This document shows positions 1 through 11,800 of a stretch of DNA of 64,000 bases, one piece after another. The translations under genes and the position numbers were made by a program. The notes beneath the pieces are model-generated. The model was not told where the DNA came from and ran no database searches. It worked only from the letters and a program-made list of their open reading frames with translations. Each line of letters opens with the position of its first letter. Positions within the stretch are counted from its first letter, which is position 1. Source of the DNA: Episyrphus balteatus (taxonomy: Eukaryota; Arthropoda; Insecta; Diptera; Syrphidae); assembly GCF_945859705.1 (NCBI RefSeq), contig NC_079138.1, positions 1,302,001-1,366,000 of the forward strand, in the 5' to 3' direction.

Positions 1-399
1 ATGTATACTATAACCATGTCATAAACAAAGCTGCTAGAACTGCGTGTTATCCTCAGAACTGGAAAGTTTTTTCGCAAGGCTGAAACCTTAAAAACTCTTT
101 TAAACTCATTGGTCCGAAATACTATTGAATATTCTTCGACCGTATGGAGCCCAATTAATGAGACAAATTTCAACAAAATTCAGCGTGTAAAAAGAAAATT
201 TACCAGACTTTTACAATACAAAATTCATCAAAGCCACAGTTTAAATCATTTATTTACGGCAAGCCGTTTAAGCCGGCAATCAGTTACATTTTACATACCG
301 TTCTCACGAACTAATTTAATTTTTAAATCACCCTTAAATCACTTGATGGTTTTGGTTTTTCAGTTAAATTTCCCTTACTTACAAAATTTCATTATTTAA
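1..399 (+). pseudogene. Non-LTR retrotransposon relic (RT C-terminal region)
   Basis: From about position 25 a plus-strand frame reads through a segment typical of the region after the reverse-transcriptase palm in jockey/I/R1-type non-LTR elements. The diagnostic part is EYSSTVWSPINETNFNKIQR followed by a basic KRKFTRLLQY stretch; the family pattern is LVRxxLEYxSxVWSP...RIExVQRRFTR. The frame has no ATG and is closed upstream by a stop at 22-24. The later part, to 399, is not clearly conserved. It is a 3' fragment of a dead element. Two other relics here (12942-13460 and 47282-47891) show the same region. The family call is by motif only. Confidence 0.55.
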
Positions 400-1087
400 A
401 AATTATTGATTCTTTCTTGTTCTGCGATTTGGTTTTTGGCTTTTTTACTTTTCTTTTTTCTTGAATTTTTGTATACATACATACTAATGTAATTTTCGAA
501 GTTATAATCATTAAATTAAGTTTATGTTTTTATTTCAAACATGAATTAATTAAGCATAAAGCTTGTTAAAGGTTTAATGTAGACGTTGTTTATAAAAAAC
601 TGTTGGCTTTTCTATATGAAAAAAAATTATACATTGAAAAAAAAGGCCGAGTACTAAAAACCACTTCGGTTTTAGAAGTAACTTCTCGATGATTGGTCAA
701 GTCAACAGAATAACCGACGGACGTCTCCCCCAAAAATAGAACACGACCGACTGAGCTTGTATGTTAAAAAAAAGTTCCTCAGAATCGGAACAACGTCAAA
801 AAGCAATCTCATACAGCGTTCTGATACAAAAGCGAACTAAGAATAAAGGTAGACTTGAAAACTCCTGATACAAGTAAACGTAAATGCATTCAGTCAATTT
901 CAGAAACAATATAAAACTGGGAGGCTTCCCATCGTTTTCTAATATCAATCCGACGAACCCCACACGAATTAAAATTTATATTAAAAAACGTACGTTTTTC
1001 TGTGCGAAATAATAATTTTGAGATATCTTAAGTTGAGGTTTGTGTGTTTTGGCTTGTTATATAAAGTTGCATCTCCTTTATGATATA

Positions 1088-1248
1088 CACAGGGTGTCCC
1101 AAAAGTCAACATCGAAACGAAAACGGTAGATGGGGTAGGTGGTGAGAGCTATCAGATAAATAATTTAAAAAATCTTAGCGATGTATTTTGTGAGTTATAG
1201 GCATTTGAAAAAAAAAAGAAAAAAAAAACAAAAAATGGTCACCCTGTG
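1088..1248. mobile_element. Short MITE-like element with CACAGGGTG ends
   Basis: CACAGGGTG at 1088-1096 is matched by its reverse complement CACCCTGTG at 1240-1248. The left end continues TCCCAAAAGTC. The interior is A-rich and non-coding. The inverted repeats are only 9 bp and no clear target-site duplication was found, so this is a weak call. Confidence 0.35.
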
Positions 1249-2362
1249 ATGGTCTTTCATGTGCCGTGGCTACAAATGATAAGATATCTCAATTTTGTCT
1301 TTTAATATGAAACCTTGAATAACCCTGCTAACAAATGGCTTTTAAAATGGTGTAACATTGTTGAGAATATTCCATAAATAACAGAAACCAAAATGTTGTT
1401 CTAAAAGTATTCGACTTCTGTAATTATGTAATTTTCCATTATATAATTTTTGTACCTTTTCAGAACTGAATTTGATTTTTTAAAAGATAAAAGAAGCTAA
1501 ATGAATGCTGGAAAAGTAATAGTTGGTAGGCTACGTTTTTACCATAAGTTTACGGTCACCATATCCGTTAAAAAAAAAAAAACACCGAAAAGATAGGTTT
1601 TTCCAATATTTTCATTCATATGTGAACCGACATTTTCAACATTTAACCTGAAATACCTTTTTTTTCAAATACCGTATTCATGAGCAATTTTATTTTAATT
1701 TTAATGATGACTCAAAATTCTGTACCGAATTTAAGAGTTGAACCCTATTTCATAGATCAAATATAAAACAAATTATATGGATTATAGAAAAACATTAAAA
1801 TTATTTATATACATTTAGTTAGTTTGTTTGTTTGTTTTGACTAGAAGTATGTAATTTATAAAATAGGCATGATATTCCTTCGCGTACATTCAATATTTTG
1901 ACAGCTATTTCAGTTGCGATTTCGGCTCCGACACCATTGTGCTCTGTATATTTGCACCTTTCCGCCATCTTGCGTCAATTTTAGCTGTGGCTTTAGTTGG
2001 TGCGTTTTTAAATTTGTATGGTTCATTCAAAACAAGTTGTGACCGCTACTTGTCTTCTTTAAAATTACAAAATAAAAAAAAGACAAAGTAAACATTAGAT
2101 ATGTATATTCCTTGTAATTAAATTATAAATATGAAACTCATTTTGATTTGCTGATTGAAATGTGTGCTGAATTTACTCAAAATAATATCAAAACGATTTA
2201 CGGTTGAACTCTATTAAACAGAATCATAATTAATGTATGACTGTTTTTCATTCAACGTTTCTATGAAACAAAAATAATATATTAGAACTTTCGAAATCAT
2301 ACATTGTATGAGTATGATATATGTATGTATATTAATGGTATTATCTATAAAAAAGGACTTCT

Positions 2363-2569
2363 GGGCCCATGTTCTGTAACTTTTATCACTGGCGATAAAA
2401 TGTTTCAATGACTTTAAAATCTATTACATCTAATTAAAATAAAAGAAATTTCGTTAAAAAAATCTTAATTTTTTAGTTCACAAATTCGGAATTTGAAAGA
2501 AATTTTGCTTTATTTATAGAAGCAAATGGATTTTATATCGCCAGTGATAAAGTTACAGAACAGGGTCCC
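2363..2569. mobile_element. MITE-like element with about 40-bp inverted repeats
   Basis: The left arm starts GGGCCCATGTTCTGTAAC (2363) and runs on through a TATCACTGGCGATAAAAT segment. The right arm, about 2530-2569, is its near-perfect reverse complement and ends GTTACAGAACAGGGTCCC. The interior is AT-rich and has no coding potential. This is the architecture of a non-autonomous DNA transposon. The family is not assigned. Confidence 0.6.
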
Positions 2570-2876
2570 TGGTGTTAATTGTGTCTGAGAAGAACACTTG
2601 ACTGGTCTATAGAATAGAATGATCTAAACTTATTTAGTAGTAAGTTTTTGGAATCCGAATTACTTTAAGTGGATATTTGGCATTTTATTAAGTATTTTTG
2701 TGGCTCATTAACGTGTATTTTGTATTTCTATAATTCTTTTTAAAATGCATGTATGGTAGACACGATATAATATAATACATATTTATCTTCTTTATTTATT
2801 AAAAATTTTGTTTTGTTAATATACACTTTTTTTTTCTTTTTCTTCTTAAAATCAAAACTGTGATCCTGAAATAAAG

Positions 2877-5800
2877 GAGTTCTAGTTCCAACAATAACAG
2901 TAACAATAGCAGTAAATTACATTTTAATTCCAAAGGCTTAGTTCGACAAAGGAAATATAGCACAGCGAACTTTGTACCAAATCAATGCCATTCGGCGTCA
3001 TCAATATCTTCATCAATAGCACAGCAACAGCAGCAGGTACAAGTTCGACAATCACCATCAGTACTGAATCTACCGTCTTTGAGTCAACAGCAAAATTCAC
3101 ATCACCATAATTCGGAGCATATAAATAATTGTTTTAATTTAGAAAAACACCAACAAAGCAACTCATCATCCTCGTCACAATCAGCAGGAGGTCTTATATC
3201 AGCAGCTTTAGCAACCGTCACATCATTAAGAAATTCATCAAACGCTAAATCAACAGCCGCCATCACGGGTAATTTGTTAAGTCGAGTTTTATTGGAATTC
3301 TCTTCGGCGACCCGATCAATTGCTAACACAAACGATAATAATCGAAGCAATAGCTTAGCTAGCAGTTCTGCTACAGTTGGGAGTGCTGGTACCACAGTAC
3401 CAATTGGAAGTGAGGCCGCTGAAGAATCATCCAATAATTTTATTTCTGTTGTAAGTGACGATAGCGAAATAAATAATCAGCCAATCTTAAATGGAATAAG
3501 AGAATATAATTTAAATAATAATTACAACAGCTTTCTATATACACAGCAACAGCATCAACACACTCAAATACAACAAAGCAAGAGCAATAACACTTCACCC
3601 ATCAAGCTAATTCAAAGACAGAATTCTGTGCCATCTAGAGGCATTACTACAAGTACTGGAAGTGGAAACACAATAAAAAGTGTCATTGATCTTCGTTACA
3701 AAATAAAGTCCACAACAGTTGATAGTAGTGATTCGCACGTTGGAAACACTGGAAGCTCGTCATCAACAAATGCACCAACTTTTAGGCTCTCTGAAAGCAA
3801 AAAGTCCATTAAAAATAGAAAATCTTTTCTTGAACAGGTTCCTTCAACCGAATGTGGCAGTTCATCGCGTAAAGTTGATGTAAAACACAACAGTGCTAAA
3901 TTTTCAACAAGAAAAAAATCCAATATGGATCAAGATAAAAAACCTAAAGCAAAGAATTTAGCCTCGTCTACTAGTAATCAGGACCATGACCGGGATCGAA
4001 GTGAAGATACATCTTATGCCAGTGATAGTACTGACTCCAAAGAAACAATAGTATCACGTAAAACTTTGTCAACAAATGTGCCAACAATTATTTCGGATGC
4101 AGCCGTAAAATGCGAACCATCAGTTTTGTCAATCGAAACAACTTTGGATAACTCACAAACAAAAAAACCTAGTGATGATTTAGAAAAGACCTTACCCGCT
4201 GAGAGTTCGTCGTGCGGCGGTGATACCATTCGTGAAGGTAATGGTGGTGGTAGTGAAAGCAGCGTTAGCGGCGGCGTTGATGAAGCATTTAGTGATAAAA
4301 CTTCCATCGTTCCTATATCAATGTTAAAGTCTTCTCCTTCAAATTTAGCTGTTACAACACCCCCAACATCGTCGTCGACAATATCAACGGCCATTGAAAA
4401 GTTTTGTCCAAACAATCGTTTTGTACGGAAATCAGTCGATAATAACTTTTCGCAATTTACAAAGGGTGGGAATTTTTTTTTAGATTCGGCCGATATTGAG
4501 ACTGAATTCCCAAGGGATTATGATGACAATATTGAAATTTTATCACGAGAAGCTGAACACTTGGAAGAGCAATTTCATAAAGTCGGAGATACTGAGACTG
4601 CTTTATTTGAAGATTCGGGGAAAATAGTCGTAGACCGACTGAAAAAACAAAGCAAACCACAAGATGATGAAGACGATGAACCAATTGGAATGTCACCGTG
4701 TGGTCGATTTTTCAAATATGATAAAGAAGTTGGCAGGGGATCTTTTAAGACTGTATTTCGTGGTTTAGATACTCAAACTGGAGTTGCAGTAGCTTGGTGT
4801 GAATTATTAGTGAGTTATATTATATAAACATTTATTTTTTTCAATACAAAATTAGGACTTATATTAAATTTTTTTTCTCAATACAGGATAAAAAAGTAAA
4901 TAAGGCTGAACGTAATCGTTTTCGTGAAGAAGCTGAAATGCTTAAAAAACTACAGCATCCAAATATTGTACGCTTTTACAATTACTGGGAGGCAAATGTT
5001 GGAAAAAGAAAAAATATAGTCCTAGTCACTGAATTAATGCTTTCAGGAACACTTAAAGCGTAAGTTTTTTTTTAAATATCAGTTTCCATTACAAATACCA
5101 GCCAATGTCAGAATGCGCTTGTACGGCCATATATAACATTTGTATATGTGAATACATTATATTTCTTTCATTCATAACTTTTATATTACTATACACCTAC
5201 AGATATCTACGACGTTTCAAGAAAATTAATCCGAAAGTTTTGAAATCATGGTGCCGTCAAATATTAAAGGGCTTACATTTTCTACACTCTCGCACCCCGC
5301 CTATAATACATCGTGATTTAAAATGTGATAATATATTTATAACTGGTACAACTGGCAGTGTTAAAATTGGAGACTTAGGTTTGGCTACCCTAAAAAATCG
5401 AAGTTTTGCTAAATCGGTAATTGGTACACCCGAATTTATGGCACCGGAAATGTATGAAGAACACTATGACGAAGCTGTGGATGTGTATGCGTTTGGTATG
5501 TGTATGTTGGAAATGGCTATTTCTGAATACCCTTACAATGAATGTTCCGGGCCTGCTCAGATTTATAAAAAGGTAATATCTGGTATAAAACCGGCTAGCT
5601 TCGATAAAGTCGAGAACCCAAAGGTTCGTGAAATAATAGAAAGATGTATTCAATTGAAAAAAGAAGATCGTCCGAGTTGTAAGGATTTATTAAACTCTGA
5701 GTTTTTCGGTGAAGATATTGGTATACGTTTAGAACCAACAACAACGGAAGAATTTCTGAATAATCCCGATAAGAATGATATTGAATTTCGTTTAAGATTA

Positions 5801-8800
5801 TTAGATCCAAAGAAAAGATCTTACAAACATAAGGAAAACGAAGCAATTCAGTTCGAATTTGATATAAAAAATGATGATTGTGAAACTGTTTGTATGGATA
5901 TGTGTAAGGCTGGCATTATAAGTGAAGAAGATTCCCGGGCTGTGGTAAAAATGCTTAAAGTTCAGATTGTGTCATTGCAAAAGGAACGGAAACAAAGACA
6001 AACACAGATGCAGCTGCAGAATGAGAAGTCAAGACTAGAAAAACTGGCTCTAATTGCACAGAGAGAAATGTATGAAACAAACTGGGACTACAGTGAAATA
6101 ATGCATTTGGAAGAAGAAGAGGATGATGATGATTATTACGAAGATGAAGATGGCAATGGTGTTGTGCTGCTTGTTGGTGGTACAACTAATGCACCTGCAA
6201 TTGTCGCATTTCGTGAAGATAATGAAAAATTACAAAGCCAACAAGAAGTTACTAGTGGCCCTGTGCTTATTAATAATGATATACCTGGTAAAGTAGAAGG
6301 TGGAGATGTTAATGAAATGCAAGTTCCAACATCTGGAGATGTTGCTTTTGTTGAAATGAAAAAGGGTAATGAGTTGGAACTTTCATCTGAACAACAAAAT
6401 CAAGCACTTTTGCAGAATCAAATAACTCGTGAACAATTATGTCAACAGCCAAATCAATTTGAACAACAGCAACAACAATTTCAGCTTAACCAGGTAGGGC
6501 AATATCAACAACAACAACAACAACAAATATACCAACCCCAACAAAACAATATATCTATTCCCAGTCAACAGCAGCAGACATCTGCACAGTACGTACCAAT
6601 TGTTCAAACACAGCAACAGCCACAACTTCAAACACCTCCATACTTAAATCAGGAACATGAACAACTGCAGCAAGTTCAAGTATCAAATATGTTCGAGCAA
6701 CCACCATTAACACCACATCAGGTAAAAATAGTTCCTAATTACTCCAACCAGACTTCAGTAACTGAGCACCCCCAACAACAGCAATCAGAATATATTCAAA
6801 ATCCGTTACAACAACAGCAACAACAGGTAACACAGCTGCACCAGCAACGGGTCGATCAGCAAATGCAACAGCAGTTTCAACATCAACAGCAAATGCAGTT
6901 TCAGCAAAAACCACAAGAACAACAGCAGCAACTACACCAACAAGTATCACCTCAGATTCATAAATCACAAAACCTTATACATCAACAGAATCAGCAGTCC
7001 TCTCAACCAATTTCCCAACAGCAGCACCAGCAAAACGACATACAGCAACAACAAGATCAGACAAATCAAGAATTAGCAGCATCACCTACATTAGCAACTA
7101 GCAATAATAATGGTTCTCAACTGAAGCCAAGGACAAGCAAATCGAAACGTACCAATCGTGGCACAGAAAAAATTCCTAAATTGAGCGTTACCAATATTGA
7201 GAACAATACTGTAGTTGATTGTCATATGGAAAACAAACCTAAAACCATCACCTTTAAGTTCGATATCAGCGATGTAAACCCTATAGATGTTGCTAACAAT
7301 TTGGTAAAATTAAAAAAAAATAAATAATTAAATAAAAGTTTTTCGCTTATACTGCTTTATAGATATCACAAGATCTTCTTGCACAAAGTCAGAGTACGGT
7401 TTTCGTTGATATGATAAAGGACATTGTACGTCAAGTTAAACTCAACCCAGAACAAATCCCAGTTCCAACAACATTCCGCCGCAATATGGAAAAAGTAAGT
7501 AGAACTAGTAAAAAATTATCTATGTATTTAAAATTGGGAAAAAAACATTTGCCGTTGCTTCCATTTTTCAAAAAAGGTTCAGGGTGATTACTATAAAGAT
7601 ATAATATGTTTTCATCGTTGTAAATAAGTAAAAAAAAACTAGATACTTTTCTCGTTTTGGTAATGATTAGGTTTTTATTGAACATACTATTCGCTTATAT
7701 AAGAATACTACAGGTTTTTTTTAATGTTATTTTTAATCGGTGAACATACTTGGATTATTATAAGCATCTGCTTTTTAATCATAAGAATGAGCAATCGCCG
7801 TTTTTTCCCCCAAATTGTAGCCTTTATTCTCACAAAGTGTTTAACTATCTATTATTTGAAAAGTTTCTGCCACTAGCGCAACACTTTTTGCCATCTTTTG
7901 GGCAATTGAGGGATACCATCTTTAAAAAACGATGCGTCTTTTGTCGCGATTCATGAATCGATACATTTTTTGATTTTTTTCATATGAGTGGAAATGCAGT
8001 TATAGACTAAAACAAATGGTCGAAAGGAACAATGTCTGGAGAGTACGGTGGTAGAGGTACTTCCTATTCATATAGTTTTTCATTTCTCTCTTGAAACTGG
8101 AAGCGCGATCGATACCGATGTACTCTCCATCAATCTCAGCAACAATAACTAATCCACGCATCTATCGAAAAACGGAGGAAACAAAGCTGCGCACTTAATA
8201 GAACATAGTATTCTATGTATAATCTCTCTGTATAAACTTCTATGTATAAACTTAGTATGATCGATCTTTTTTTTCGAATAGTCTATTATACATATTATAA
8301 TCTCTTCTGTTTTATAACTCGGGTTTAAGGTAATCACACACTGCAACGGTATATCGTAGCGGTATGAATATTGTAAAGCAATACAACTGGTAGTACACAA
8401 TATTGTAGAGAATACCGCATACAGTATACCATGATCAGTATGTGCACATATATTTACAGTTTTTATTCTCTTCTATTTTAAACAAAAAGATCTTCTAATG
8501 CTCTATCAACAGTTCTGGTTCTTTTATACACTAGCATGCCTCAACATTGGCTGTATGCACTCAAAGAATATTTTTTGTTTGAAATAATTTTTTTTTTGCT
8601 CGGAGTTCAAAAACAATAAAGCAGTTTTACCTAGGAAGTTATATAAAAGTAAAATTAAAATATCGGAAGAAAACTATTAGTAATGTCTAATTTTCTGAAG
8701 GATGGGAGATATTTCATACATAAAGGTTAAGGTAAAGTGATTAAAAGGTGTGACAAATAAGTGCATGTCAAAATTTAATTTTAGGATAGTTAAAACTTTT

Positions 8801-11800
8801 ATATTTTAAATGGGCAATGATGATTTTGCATTTTGTGTGCCAAATTAGAGCTGGCTGTTTCGAAGTCATCCTGTTCTAATGTTCTTATCAATCCCCCGCC
8901 ATTCACTCTGGTTTAAAGGGAATTTAACTTAGTTAGTTTAGTTAATCTTAACTGGAGTTTGAAAACAGATTTTTAAGATATGAGGATCAAATAAATTGAT
9001 ACCTGGCATATAATTAATCCATTTAAAGAAATTATTCAAAAACCTACATCAAAAGGTGTATTTAACAAAAAATCGATGTTAGGATCTTTAAATATTTTGC
9101 CATGTCAGTGGACTTAACAAAAAATCGATGTTAGGATCTGTACATATTTTGCCATGTCAGTGGATAAGGGCATAATTAAAGAGGAATTAGATTTCACATC
9201 TAAAACAAGTTGAGTATTCAACGTTAAAAATTTTGAATCGTCATACAAAGTATAGCTTTAAATTAATTTATAACTCTTATATAATTGCGGATAAGGAAGG
9301 GTCTTAAACTGCGGATAATAGTACAAATTTAAAAGATCTTAATCGACATATTTTTTGAGTTTTGTTTTGTTAATTGTTTTTTACTGAAATATTATTATTT
9401 AACTAACAACTTTTTTTAAATTGAATGCTGATCATGCGAAACTCAAAATAAGACTGATTTTTTTGAAAAAAAAGTCATGATCTATTCAATGAAATGATAA
9501 ATTATTTGACAATTCTTTTATATGAAAAAAAATTAATTCAATATGTTTATATTTGAGATTTTCAAACAATGTGTATATATATAATTTAGGTACGGCATGC
9601 GTCCTTAACTCGTCAGCGGTCCATATTTAGAACTCATCAACGCCATCGTTCTGTAAGTCCTAACATAATTATTCCTTAAAGAGGTAATAATGTCAAACTC
9701 TTTTTGTTTTCTTTGTTGTTGTTAGTTTCCATATATAATTTTAAAAATGTTAAAATCTTTTCACTTGCTAATTCCAAACTGATATTTCAAAACAAATATT
9801 TTTTTTTGTTTTTGTTGAAGCACGATATCGGTTTTTTTTTTTTTTTTTTGTGAGAACTTTTTGCAATTTTAGAGAGTTTCATAATTTAATGATGAATATT
9901 TATTTATTTGCTTTTCTTGTATATCATATCGCTTAAAGAATTAGATACACTACACATATTTTAAAAGTGATTGGTTTTTCATTGCTTAACATTTTGCGTT
10001 GTTCAGTAAAGAAAGAACTGCAAAACATTTTCTTTTTGTGATGCTTGGTACTTGTTAAATATATGTACATATGAGTCATACACACAAAATAGAAATTCGA
10101 GACTTTGATGGCATGTGATTGGACAAATAGTTTGTTCTTTTATGAAATAATGTTTACTTTGGTTGATGTCCCAACACGTTCGTTGTTGTTGTTTTTTTTT
10201 TTTTAATGTAGATTTAGGAATGACCAGTGTTAAATATTGTTGATCTGCAAAAAAAAATATTTGAGATCAATTTTAAGAATGAATAAGCTAGAAAGGATTA
10301 TTATTCTTTATTTTTTTTTTAATTCTAAGCCGCTCTGAGTTAGAAGTACTTCTTTTATTTAATCAATTGCGGAATTCCTTTAAAATAAAGTGGTTGTCTG
10401 TAAAGTCGGCCTTCCGACGGTAATTTTACGTGATTGATAACGTCATAAGAAAACAGGTTGTTTGCTTTTGTAAAAAAATGACCTAAAAATTATTTACTTG
10501 TATAGTCAATGTAGAAATTTAAAATAACAAAAAATCCCGGAAAGCCAAAGGTATACAACAAAAATTATACCTTAAATAAACCTTTTATAGATATCTTCTA
10601 AAGAATTAAACCATAACTTAAGTCCATATATATTGTAAAAAGTATAAAATGATTTCTTGAAAACACTCCATTTTCATGAAAAATAAGCGAACATAATCAT
10701 TTTTAGCAAAAAACAAAAGCGACTTCCATGGATCAAAACTGGGTTTTATGGTTTTTAAAATAGTTCCTATGGCTTAAAGTTAACGAAATTGAAATGGGAC
10801 CACACTGCAGCCACTAGCTTTCAAAAAGAATTATCAAAATTGGTTCACTCAGTCCAAAGTTATGCGGTAACAAACAAAAATACAGACGAATTGAATACCT
10901 CCTCCTTTTTGGAAGTCGGTAAAAATTAACTTTCACATCATACTGTCAATATTTTTACATGACAAACTATAATATGTAATCTGATAACTTAAAAAAAAAT
11001 TATATTACGGTACTTCCCTTACTGGTGACTGGTGTCGGCAAACGATCTCCCAAAGGTGTTTTGTGGTAATTTTGCAGTTTTTTTTTCCATTTTAGACTGT
11101 GTTGTTTACAGTGCATGTACCGTTATGTGCGATACATCAAATGAAAGGAAATATTATCAGCATGCGAAAGAAAGTTAAATCAAATTTCAATGTGCTATAG
11201 GTAAAATGGGTGACGATGCACTCGTTTTTCATTTTGACAAGCTTGTCGGTTTTGAGGGGGTACGACACCCATACGTTTTTTCCCTTATAGGTAGTTATTC
11301 CCGCCCTTTACCTTCGTCCTCTCTCCGCACTTCACCATCTTCGATTGGATTTTTTTTTATTATTTTTTTACTAATTCATTTTCATCATCCTTTTTTTTAA
11401 TTATTTATAAAAAGAAATTTAACATTTATTTTATATATATGTATAACTATTTTTTTTATTGTAGAAACACAAAAAACAATCAAAAAAAGCCTCTATATTT
11501 AAAATATTGATTTACAATACATTTTTTTGGGGTCTTAAATTTAATCTCTCTTAATAGTATTATTTTTGACATCATAAGTCTGGTTACGGGTTGTTGAAAT
11601 CAAGTTGAACAATAAAATTTTTGTTTCAAATACGGCAGGTAAGTTCTTTAATTTTTGTTTCAAGTACGGCAGGTGAGTATTTTAAATAATTTAAAATTCA
11701 CATGGGTTTACAATTTTTTTTGTTTAGGTAAGTAATTTCAATATTTTTTTTTGTTACAAGAACGGCAGGTAGGTAAATTTTTTTGTTTCAAGAGCGCCAG

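Larger units (their letters stand above)
400..2876. other. AT-rich 5' flank or upstream intron of Wnk
   Basis: No coding exon was recognised here. The first visible Wnk exon begins with an acceptor and has no initiating ATG, so this stretch is probably intron or promoter-proximal DNA of Wnk. It contains two short inverted-repeat elements, listed separately. A short 5' exon with little coding sequence could be missed by eye. Confidence 0.5.

Noticed and set aside
11206..11400. 64-codon frame in a Wnk intron
   Set aside because: No splice sites would join it in phase to the Wnk exons, and the end is T-rich low complexity.
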